Shown here one piece after another: positions 24,781 to 34,513 of a stretch of 64,000 bases of DNA. The stretch is from positions 12,910,868-12,974,867 of the forward strand of contig OZ007505.1 in assembly GCA_963931865.1 (NCBI GenBank). The letters are read 5' to 3'. A program made the translations under genes and the position numbers. Position 1 is the stretch's first letter. Each line of letters opens with the position of its first letter. The notes under the pieces were generated by a model. It did no database searches and was not told the DNA's origin. It was given only the letters and a program-made list of their open reading frames with translations. This stretch comes from Axinella damicornis (Eukaryota; Porifera; Demospongiae; Axinellida; Axinellidae).

Positions 24781-25105
24781 GCAATTTAGCAATCTCGAGA
24801 TTGGGCAGCGCATTCTCGGAATCCCGAAATTGCGTGCCAATCTCGAGATTGCGCAAACAATCCTGAGATTGCGCAATTACGTTTGCGCAATCTCGAGATT
24901 GTGCAACGTATGTATTGCTTCGAACTTTTGACCTTAGCCATGTGGTTGAACTGCGCAATCTCGAGATTGTGCAGTGTTGCTGTGCAATCTCGAGATTGCG
25001 CAGCAATATTGTGCAATCTCGAGATTGGCACGCAATTTCGGGATTCCGATAATTCGCAGCGCAATCTCGAGATTGCGCAAATTCCTAAATTGCACGGAAC
25101 ATATC
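24781..25105. mobile_element. Palindromic element built of CAATCTCGAGATTG motifs
   Basis: Long inverted repeat centred near 24930 with at least six copies of the self-complementary CAATCTCGAGATTG core. The arms extend to GCGCAATTTA/TAAATTGC and CATATGTTC-like termini. It is intronic in the RyR-like gene. ORFs across it are symmetry artefacts. Confidence 0.85.
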
Positions 25106-25228
25106 AACCATCATTACCATTTGCAACTTTGTCGAAGCTACTTGTACTAGTTAATGTACTGTGTCAAGTGCACTTCTTGCATGAAGTACAGGTTGGGATG
25201 CATGACGCAAAGCCAAGTGCTATGTTGC

Positions 25229-25329
25229 TAGCCTTGTTCCCGGGCCTTCTCACCCCAACATTTGTAGCTTGCCCACATTAGTACTGCAAGCGACAAACGC
25301 TGGGGTGAGAAGACCTAGGAACGAGGCTA
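25229..25329. mobile_element. Hairpin MITE with 9-bp target duplication
   Basis: TAGCCTTGTTCCCGGGCC at the left and the complement ending GAACGAGGCTA at the right, 101 bp. Perfect CTATGTTGC repeats flank it (25220-25228 and 25330-25338). Confidence 0.95.
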
Positions 25330-26033
25330 CTATGTTGCAACGAAAGTATAGGGAGCACTAAATGCCACACTGTATACATGTATGCACACTTGGGCACTTC
25401 ATCTTATACATGTGGGTACCGGTGGTTCAAGTAAAATCTGAACCTTGTGTTATAGCCTCGGAATACAAATGGCTGTCCTCACCTGTGAATGTGCAGCTAC
25501 GTAGTTAAATGTTAGCTTGCATTTATACTCAGTGCACAAAGACAGAAAGCCATGAATATCATTATGGTACAGTTTTTTTTACTTGAACCACCCACACATG
25601 TAAAATACTAATGGTGCTGCATATCGCATACACCAAGGTTCCTCAAGCATGCAGGTGGCCAGGCAGCTGGAGATGAGCCACATGTGGACCTTCTCTGACT
25701 GGTGGGACCATTGGGTGATCTCTGCTCGTAGCTTCTGGCCCATAGAAGTACTGGGACAAGCAAGTCAAGCAGAGGGTATGTTCAACAGATGTTACGGTAT
25801 TATATAGAAATACATACTTGAGAACAGGTATGGTGTATTTGTACCAATTTCATGTTCTTTTGGTGTGATGTGTGTGGCGGGCTCCTTGCTCCACTCTCTC
25901 AGGTGTGTGACCAGTTTTGCTGTGCCATGGGTGTGCGAGAGTGGAGCGATTGCTGGGCATGGAGGTACGCAGCAAGTTCAAGAAGAGGAGCCAGTGGGAC
26001 CGCCTCCAACACAATGTGAGCGTTTTGTGCATA

Positions 26034-27230
26034 CCGTAGAGTACGTATCAACCGCCCACCACGTATCAAGCGCCCACCCCCCTCTTCACGCGAAAGTTAC
26101 TGCACAGGGTCCAAAAGCAGTGTAGTAAGGGCCCACCCATCACAAAAGTTTAGATCAGCATTTCTTAACCTCTGGGCAAGGTTGTGCATTCAAAAAAGGC
26201 CGTTTTACAGTGAACTACGGTGCTTAAAGACACACGACCAATTTCTTTGCGTGAAAAATGGACTTGAGATATTCATAGCCAGATAGCCGGTCTTTGATAT
26301 TCACAGCTTACTGCAGCGCTTATTGTTAACCTCGCCCCGCCCATGCTGGGAAGGTTCTAGTACTCATAGTGTGTGTCTGTCTGTCTGTCTGTTACCGTTC
26401 TAGCGGGCGCTGCGTGTACTTGACGAGCGAGGCCAAGGTATCAAAACAAAACGCTCGACGTAAGGAACAAAATGAACATAGCAATTTGGATGAAAAATTT
26501 TAGTTCCAGAGTTATGACAGTTTTTAGCTCACCGCGAAAACTTTACTTGGTGGTTGTGCCACAAAATCGACATCAGTGGGTCACTAGCACTGTTACTAGA
26601 CTACTGGCACGTGAAGCGTGGCGTCTAGCGACATCAGCGCTACCACAAACCAAGCGGCACAAAGTGACAAACTGATGAGCTAGCGGGCTATAGTCTGGTT
26701 CCCGATACCACACCCCGAACGCGCACCGGATGACACGTGATACTTGCACGTGCAGTGCAGTATGTAAAGACTGGACGGAGACACCATGAACTTCTGCCTC
26801 CTCGGTGGCGACAACAAAGACGGAGACAGCTCGTTGTGGCCAGTGACATACCTGCTAGACTGCTTCAGCTAACGCTAACCTGACTCACAGTTGCTGTGAT
26901 GTGCACGAGTGTATGTTTAGTGTCATAATTTCTGTGCCGTCACATAATTGAGTCTGATGACCGTCATGTGAATGCAACTGCTCCATGCATGTCCTGCACC
27001 TGCACTTCGCTCAGGCTCGCCCTCCAATGTCCTGCACTCCACTAGTAGATCTAATCGGTACACTTCGCTACATGAGGGCGAGGTTTGCACTTAAGTGCTT
27101 TTTCATTTATACAGTGCTGAATGGGTGGGTGGATACTACATGCCTAAGTAGTCTGAGTACGCATCTAGCACCCACCCTCAGTGGCGTTCTATTGTCCCCA
27201 AACCCTGGGCGCTTAATACATACTCTACGC
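26034..27230. mobile_element. Interspersed element with GTAGAGTAC-like ends
   Basis: GTAGAGTACGTATCAA near 26036 and its near complement TTAATACATACTCTAC at 27214-27229 form weak inverted ends. The right part (GGATACTAC..CCCCAAACC) is related to 43735-43857. Intronic in the RyR-like gene, with no recognisable coding capacity. Confidence 0.6.
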
Positions 27231-27912
27231 AAGGGGTGGTCACTCCCATATGCACAATACTTAGAGCTGCGACCGGCGTCACAAATTGTGACCGCCTAAA
27301 TTCGGCTGTGACCTTGTGACCAGCCCTCAAAATCGTTGGTGACCCCGTGACCGCACTGTAAAATTATTTGTGACCCTGTGACCTCTCAACTGTACCGTAC
27401 TGTACTGCTCAGCTGAATCGAAGGCTGTCACGCTGGCGGATAAAAGCAGCGCAGAAAGTGGCCATGGAGTTATTCAGTGAAGGAGACTGTGAGCAACTCT
27501 TTTCTGCGATCTGGTAATTTTAACAGTTAGTTAGTAAAGCTACCTTCGAAAGGTAACGTGTAAAGTGCGTGCCATGCACATGCATGCCTGCTGTGACATG
27601 ATGTCGACGTTGACGACTGTACAGCCTAGCTGTATAGCTCTATATTTGACGACCTAGTGCCGAGTACACGGCTCGGAGCGCTCGACATATACCTCCTGCC
27701 ATCGTTGCTGCATAACTGAAACACTGGCTAGCTAACTTGTGTAAGTTCTTCTGTTTGTAGCCAATTCGAAATTCTTAAAATTTAGGCTGTGACCGCTTGG
27801 GAAAACCTTCGTGACCCTGTGACCGCACAGAAAAAACCTCGGTGACCCAGTGACCGCATTGTGACCCCAGTCACAGCTCTAAGTATTGCACATATGTGAG
27901 TGACCACCCCTT
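27231..27912. mobile_element. Inverted-repeat element, AAGGGGTGGTCAC termini
   Basis: Ends AAGGGGTGGTCACTC and GAGTGACCACCCCTT, rich in internal GTGACC/GGTCAC repeats. The related repeat near 43857 reads CATACTCTATGGT without it, so the insertion point lies between CTA and TGG. A CTA duplication (3 bp) is suggested if two extra bases belong to the left end. Relatives lie at 36641-36923 and 36965-37168. Confidence 0.75.
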
Positions 27913-28745
27913 GCTATGGTAATAATAATACGCATTGACACTAATATCATTTTTGTTGCTATGGCAACCACTTACTCCATGTAGGCACTCCCTGGTCGAC
28001 CTCCACTACTGGGTGTGGGTTTTAGGAGTTGTCTTGCCAAATATGGTGAGATTCACCCCACAGTACTATGCTAACTATAGCTGACAATTAATTGAATTAC
28101 ACCTCCATTACTGTTCTGTAGAGGGTCCTGTATCACATCCTCTACTGCGGTCTCAGCTTCGTGGGGCTGCGCTGGACCTACTTCTACTACACCTGCTGGA
28201 CCTTGAATTTTAACTGCACAAGGAGGAGTTGCTCACAGCTGTGATGCAGACCAAGTGCTTTATCTGTGGACTTGACAAGACACATTCCCCATGGATTTGA
28301 CAATCACATCCATCGTGAACACAACATTGCTCACTACATGTAAGTGTGTACAGCTCCTACTGTAATAACCACTTATGGTGCTAGGAGGTTAGAATGCAAG
28401 ATTTTGTACCACTACTGAACCCTGACTCTTACTGCTGAGGCAATGTGTTGCCCGATTGCACTTATGCACCATTCCCGCCATCACCACCCCCTTCCCCTCA
28501 CCCCCTCTCCACCCTCCCATGCAAGTTCATGCTGCTGTATCTCATAGTCGTCGGAATTCCCTATGACCAAAACAAATATGGTTCATTCCCCCTCCCCTCC
28601 AGGAGTCGTATGTGTGGGACATGTACAAGTACTTATAACAGAACTGGGACTTCTTCCCAGTGGCCTGGCTGACTGTTTCCATCCACAGGAGCTAGGACCG
28701 GAGGGAGCAGCAGAGGAAAGCCAACCTAGCTCCATCCCAAGCTAG

Positions 28746-29041
28746 AACAGTCAAGCCTGTGACACACCCTCTCACCAATCTGTCTGTACTATGCTGGGTT
28801 TTGTTGTTTTATTTGCTGAATCCACTGTTGGTATTTACTGCTGGCTGACAATTATATAACCCTATAGTACTAGTGTTGATGATTTTCTTAAGTTCAGTAT
28901 GTGACCAACTTCAGAATAATTTGCATTGACTACACCGTTGACCACACAGGAAGGATCAAGAATGCAATAAGGAAGTACGTACAGAAAAATAATGTAAGTA
29001 TGTCATGTAAAGAAGTGGCAATGTTCAATTCATTGCATAAA
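28746..29041. other. Convergent intergenic stretch
   Basis: Lies between the end of the plus-strand RyR-like gene and the end of a possible minus-strand gene. No feature recognised. Confidence 0.5.
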
Positions 29042-30418
29042 TTATTCATCCTGGAGTGTGTATAGGTCCAGAGGTATAGTCTGAGGAGGGGTAAGGGGGA
29101 GTGGAGTATCCTGGGGATGTCCTCTCACCCAGTGCTGCACCATGTGCTGTGGGAGGAAGAAAGAAGAGAACGATTTTATACACACAGATCTAGAGCTAGT
29201 GGCACAAGTGTATATATGCAATGGCAACACTGTCTACAGACATTCACTACAGCATAAATTTTTTGAGTTTACACAGCAACAAGCCAACAACTGCACTACT
29301 AATATTTACTACATAATGAAATCCTCATTCACCATACACCCGGGCCTGGTCTCTTTCTCAGACCCTCCCGAAACGCGGAAAGAGGGTCTGGTGTTCTGAG
29401 TGATATTTCTTGGTGCATGGGGTGTGGTCGCTCTCGGATTTTAAAGCTTGAATCAGATGGCAGAACGCTAATGACGTAGTCAATCAGTGTAAGTCATAAG
29501 TACGGTACATGTAACAGTGCAGTGTAGCTAGTACGGACGGTATGGTATGTCAGTGAAATGGATACAACAGGCCTACCGAAGAGCAAGCAGTAAGCCAAAT
29601 CGATTATCTGGCCGACCAGTTGGGGGAAATCTCTGTTTCGTGACTCTTCCACTCATCTTTGATAACCTCAGAAAGAATTCTGTACACGCACTGGGCAACT
29701 GAACGTCAATAGTTGTTGTTGTTACATGTAGCCCTTTGGTGTCCCTCGTGAAGGACCAAGTGCGATCCTAGTACAGTATATTTTTGTGTTAGGTGCGCTT
29801 TGATTGGAGAGGACATACGGAATGCAGTAATTGCACTTTCCTTACGCCGTATAGCCCCGCCCCATGCGCCAAGAAATATCGCTCAGAACACCAGACCCTC
29901 TTTCCGTGTTTCGGGAGGGTCTGGGAACGAGACTACATACACCCACACAAAAACCATTTTTGAGTTGAGGAGTGTCTGCTAAACCTGGTGGTGAAGTCGG
30001 AGTTTTTTGTACTGCAAGCAAACAACAACTGGAACTGGAACAGCCTTGGAAGAGGCTACACACACACACACACCACATGCATGCACGCACACACACAAAC
30101 ACTAAATCCCAATCGAAATTCTATTGCTGCCGTTTGCAACAGCTAGGCTGCCTGTGCACTAAGTAGGCTCTATGAGCCTGTGCAACCCAAACTCCTGGAT
30201 CCAGGCTAAGTGTGAACCACGCACGTACAGACAGACAAACTCACACACAGACAGAGAGACAGCACATAAGTTTTCTCTACTGACCTACGTATCCTGGGAC
30301 GGGCGGTCCCGGATCCTGTGGCAGCTGTGGAGGAGGGGTGGGGAGGGGAGGGCTGGAGGGGAGGGAAGACAGAGCCATAAAGTGTTGCATGATATGGAAG
30401 TACATGTACACATACTGA
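29042..30418 (-). CDS. Possible C-terminal exons of an unknown gene
   Basis: Two minus-strand candidate exons. One near 30418-30298 has a Pro-rich segment (PPPQLPQDPGPPVPGY) followed by a GT donor. The other, about 29150-29042, follows a CCACAG acceptor, encodes HMVQHWVRGHPQDTPLPL and ends LDLYTLQDE with a stop at 29042. I recognise no family. A MITE (29347-29935) sits in the presumed intron. They could be downstream exons of the death-domain gene at 30.7-33.4 kb or a separate gene. Confidence 0.35.
29347..29935. mobile_element. Foldback MITE, TAGTCTCG type, 9-bp TSD
   Basis: Left arm TGGTCTCTTTCTCAGACCCT and right arm ending GGGAACGAGACTA, with about 100 bp inverted and a unique middle. Perfect CATACACCC repeats lie at 29333-29341 and 29936-29944. 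Five extra bases separate the left duplication from the left terminus. Confidence 0.85.
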
Positions 30419-30735
30419 AAGTGAACGGTGTTCCCTGATCGTTCACTATGCATGAGCCAGGCTTCACTAAAGACTCACCATGCAGTTTCTCCGGGGGACA
30501 TGCAGTCTCCCTTGTTGCTGCCTTCCACTGCACTCACTCCCCTACACATGACAGGATATGAGGTAATTACAATAAAATTACAGGGGATGGTCATGAGAGT
30601 GTGGACCGACCTATGCATGGGACAAGCATATGTCATCTAAGCTATCCCAAGAGTGTGTGTTGCTCATGCTGGGACCTGCTCATATCTTCTACATGGTCTT
30701 GGTACTGGGCTAGTGGAAATGGAGTAGGGTGGGGT

Positions 30736-33399
30736 TGTTATGGTAACCCACCGGGGTGCTCTCTTCCTACTGTCTGGGCCAGAGCAAGGTTGTTGCCCCC
30801 CACGTGGTCCTCCACAGCCTCTGCCAGTCTCCTCCATGTCGGTTTCCCAGGTGCACAGAACAGACACACACACTAGCTGCCATAGCACGTCCACTGCATT
30901 ATGACGTCCTGGAATAAGGAGGAATTTGATTCTGATTCACATGACATTGTGGCCTTACACCAAGTCACCTGCACCCTTGTTGGTCTGCAGGTACTGATCC
31001 ACTGGGATATTGGGTGAGTAAGGCACGGGGCCACAGTTACCAAATTGCCAGACGCAATCCCCGTTTTGCCTTGACCTGTGAACCAACTACCAACCATGAC
31101 ATCATCATGAGTATACGGAGGTATACGGTCCAAGAAATAAGATATACGGAGGTGCACGAACAATGAAGGTTGACGAGCACGTTCACGATCCGAGGCCGTG
31201 GAAGAAGCGCGTCCTCCTACCCAGTGGCATAACCAGAAACTTAGAATCGGCCGGGCACTACAGGGGTGGATATGCACGCCGAAAGCAGTGCATAGAGATG
31301 TGTAGTGCTGATCAGTCCGCGCAAAGCACGGAAAATTTTTTATTTGCCTTCATCAGGATGGGCTCTAGTGGCACCTTCGTGTTTTGCACTGCGCGATCCA
31401 GATGTATGAGGATCGATGCCGCAGAGAGACGTTCTGGTGAAAGTTGGTCACCATCTATCGACAGCACGTCTGTTGACAGGTCAGTGCCTTCTGCAGTCAT
31501 GGTGTAGCTCTGGCTCTGATCCACTTACGATCCAGAGATGCAGTCAAAAAAGAGTTAACTAAGAAGCCTTATTGATAGCGTTGAGTTTGCTCTAAAAAAC
31601 TGATTATGGGTTTTAGTTTTGGTACTTCATGAATATAGACTTACTATGCATAATCAGGACTATGAATACGTAAGATAGGCTTAAGCTGTCTGTGTTCACT
31701 GTGTGGCTTCCCACTGCGCGTGCGAAGAACAAGATAGGATTGGCCGGGCACGTGCCTGGCCAGGCCCGCCCTTGGCTACGCCACTGCTCCTACCAAGAAG
31801 CTCTGCAGTTGTCGGGCAGATCTCTCATCACTGAGCGTTATATCACGTCAGAAAACCCTTGGCTGGGTCGAATCACTTGAAGGTAGAGGCAGCGAGTGGG
31901 CTGCGGGCGCCTACATCCACCAAGAGGACGCCTGTGATGCAGCGCCCATGCGCAGAGCTGAAATTGAGGCAGCGAGAGGGCCTAGGGAGGCGGTTTTGAC
32001 GGCTAGAATCCCTGCAAGTACCAAATTGCCACTCCGAATACTTTTTTGCCTGAGGGGAGAAACAACCATTGCATCTGGCAATTTGGTAACTGTGCCCCCC
32101 CCCCCCCCCCCCTCCCCCCCGAGTAAAATGGGTTAATTAATGCTCCTTCAAATTTAACGAGGGGCAACCGCACTCCTGGTAGCCACTATGCAACCGGTTG
32201 CAACTCGCTGGGTGGTCATAGTCTTTGTGGCAATGAAACTTTGAAAGTTGAAGAGAGCACTCGAGCAATGGCGGCTGAAGGGAAGACAAAAGCACTCACA
32301 ACTCCACTACCAAGATGAATTTCAGCAACAAAATTGTACGGTTGCAATTGGGTCACTGCACGATAGTGATCATGAAGATTTAGTCAGAACCTTTGTAGGT
32401 CCTTCCTGCGGGCTGGGAGGTTTTTATATTTGCATTATTAGCGAGGGGCAACCGCACTCCTGGTAGCCGCGATTAACCAGTAGCACAAGCTAAGTGTGAC
32501 AGTTCTTTCCAATTATCACACATGTATATAATGGGATGATCAGAAATTATTTAGAGTGCTCTCAAGTACCGAATAAAACCATTCATAGCCGCTCGGTTGT
32601 GATTCGCCGTCGTAGCGCAAGCTAGTATTGTAATTCGTTCCAATTAACGCACATGCCACGTGGCAACCACGCTCAGTCGATCGCGAGCAATGGCGACCAA
32701 AAGGAAGACAAGACATTATTACAGCACTCACAACTTAGCCAGCACGGTGAGTTTCGGCATGAAAGCGTCAGTGAACGACAGCAATCACGGCCGTGTGGTC
32801 AGAATCTTTGTGGGGCCTTCGTAAGACTGTACTGGCAACCAACGTCAGAGAGCGATCGAGCAATGGCGGCCGACGGCACAACATAAACGCTTGGATCTCC
32901 ACCACCAAGGTGAGTTTCAGCACCAAAATTGTACGGTTGGGACAGTGCATGATAGCGATCATGAAGGTGTAGTCAGAATCTTCGTACGCCATTCCTATCA
33001 CTCGAATAATTAATTATTTATATTACATTACGCGGCACAATTTTCTCTATACCAGGAGTGTAATTAATGCTCCTTCAACTTAACCTCTGAGTAACTATTA
33101 TAGACAAGGGGTTAAAGTTGAAGGAGGCTTCAACTTTGACCCCTAATAGCCACAAAACCAAACAGTGGCCTCAGAATAAACAAGCAGGAGCCCAGGTAGA
33201 TACCTTAATTGTAGTTCTGCCTCAGCCACAGGCCTAGGGTGAGCACCTTCCTCAGGCAGTCACTGGGAGAATGGGAACTGACAGAGACGATAGCTTCCAG
33301 ATCACCCAGGCGAATCCCCAGGGAAATGCCGAGGTTCTAGCTGCCACCTCCCAGCGAGGTCAGCCACTTCAGACGTGACTTCTCAAAGATCATCCTCAT
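30736..33399 (-). pseudogene. Death-domain protein fragment, two exons, frame-broken
   Basis: Exon 33399-33204 (minus) follows a TTGCAG acceptor. In successive frames it gives EVTSEVADLAGRWQ, then NLGISLGIRLGDLEAI and DCLRKVLTLG plus LWLRQNYN before a GTATCT donor. The second part, about 30853-30736, gives KPTWRRLAEAVEDHVGGNNL and ALAQTVGREHPGG. Together these follow the death-domain pattern: W and LG in helices 1-2, CLR in the middle, then W-LAEAV-GG-N-ALA at the end. Such domains mediate homotypic contacts in apoptosis and innate immune signalling. There is one in-frame stop and at least one frameshift, and the acceptor of the second part is unclear. Other domains of the protein were not found. 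Decayed gene or indel-rich sequence. Confidence 0.6.
31020..33190. other. Repeat-rich intron or intergenic stretch
   Basis: GAGGGGCAACCGCACTCCTG occurs at about 32159 and again at about 32441. Between and after them are diverged copies of a GAGCAATGGCGGC/CACCAAGATGA-type unit (about 32260, 32690, 32860). Sequence near 31370-31500 is related to 50290-50400. A poly-C tract lies at 32095-32112. No supported exon. Confidence 0.6.
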
Positions 33400-33810
33400 C
33401 TGCAAGAACTAAGGAGTATATACATCTATTGATTCAGAAGTAGCAATTGACTGCATCTCCCTCACTGCATGATCACCTCACTGCTACATGTAGTACTGGT
33501 GCTTCTACATATAGAATCACTGTTTGAGGTACATGCATGAATTGAAGTGATCACTTGTACAAAACTGAGTGTGGCCAGCTGGACTTCCAAACTACCAGTC
33601 GCCACATCCAAAAAGAGTATGTACTATGCATGAACTTGCACATATTATATTATATGCATAATGAAATATCCAATCCCCTTCAAACCTGGCAATGCCAATA
33701 CACAAACCGGTCCTAATTAAGGCAATCGGATTCATTCTATGCAAACACCTTACTTCATTATTACTCATGCTTGAGAATCCCACTACTTAAGTTGACAACA
33801 GTCAAAACAC

Positions 33811-34266
33811 TAGCCTCGTTCCCATGCCCTGCCCAGCTTTTCGCTGCTTGCAGTACAGAAAAGCGGGGAGAGCAAGGTATGTTTCCTCACGTGAGCATTA
33901 CATGTACGTAATCGACAAAACGGCCAAATTTTCAGAACAAAAAAAGCGAAGTTTGCGTATTGTTCAACCAACTACACGTTCAACACTTGGTGTATATGAC
34001 TGCTAGATACGTGTGGTAAGTTACCTCGTACCTTTGCTCTTCTTGCTGTTCTGAGTCCCAGTTCGCCCACATTCAATTAAGTCCTTTCTATCCTCGCCGT
34101 CACACATGTGTTGTAAGTTACTTCGTACCTTTGCTCTTCTTGTTGTTCTGAGCCCCAGTTCGCCCACGTTCAATTAAAATCTACCCTCGACGTCACGCAC
34201 GCGAGGAAACATACCAGGCCCTTCATGTTATTTCGAAAGTGGTGCGTGGGCCTGGGAATAAGGCTA
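33811..34266. mobile_element. Foldback MITE with 9-bp TSD
   Basis: TAGCCTCGTTCCCATGCCC at the left and GGCCTGGGAATAAGGCTA at the right. Flanks TCAAAACAC (33802-33810) and TCAAAACAT (34267-34275) match at 8 of 9 positions. An internal direct repeat of about 85 bp (GTACCTTTGCTCTTCTTG) starts near 34028 and 34123. Confidence 0.9.
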
Positions 34267-34513
34267 TCAAAACATCCTTTCTGTAACTTCCCACCTCCCA
34301 CAGCATACGAATTTTGCTTTCAGTCATACAAAAATGCACGATACTCAGGTAGCTGACAACTAGCCTCGTTCCCAGGAATACACACCTAGCTTTTGTCGCT
34401 TGCAGTACGAAACGTAGGGGGTTATAATAGCGTGGGTGTGGAGGCCCGGGAATGAGAACGATGCTGTGCAAGTATGGTGTATGCATGCCTACATACATGT
34501 GTACTAGCTTTAC

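Larger units (their letters stand above)
20254..28745 (+). pseudogene. Ryanodine-receptor-like gene, C-terminal half, frame-broken, pore missing
   Basis: Exons: 20254-20356, 20692-20889, about 21176-21320, 21456/21474-21673, 21769-21801, 21889-21981, 22131-22303, 22391-22443, 22659-22731, about 23828-24385, 25655-25775, 25903-26015, 27985-28045, 28122-28339, 28603-28745. Matches to animal RyR in order: FLIPSLTALFRHLG, RCMGAFSLAYPEPFLE, VDVIVPVLAK then YVARWWSDEN, PRHFHMRQLTLSYNRSW, a first membrane helix (FLARNYYRL), KYWDKQVKQRV, ERLLGMEV, the S2-S4 region (VDLHYWVWVLGVVLPN, GLRWTYFYYTCW), the C-terminal zinc site (TKCFICGLDKTH then HGFDNHIHREHNIAHYM) and ESYVWDMYKY/NWDFFPV. Intact RyRs are ER/SR calcium-release channels. 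Here LLTAVM (near 28245) runs straight into QTKCFICG, skipping S5, selectivity filter and S6. The RIH-associated and EF-hand region is also absent between 24210 and 24290. Frame breaks lie near 21545, 24330, 25745, 25940, 28270 and 28630. The first exon is assigned by splice context only. Either a decayed paralogue or a heavily mis-assembled gene. Confidence 0.85.

Noticed and set aside
24731..25281. Several overlapping ORFs repeating NLEIAQ/QSRDC
   Set aside because: Products of a palindromic repeat read on both strands.
20254..28745. IP3 receptor instead of RyR
   Set aside because: The tail motifs (TKCFICG with HGFDNH, ESYVW, NWDFFP) and the ARWW and YWDK segments fit RyR better than the corresponding IP3 receptor sequences.
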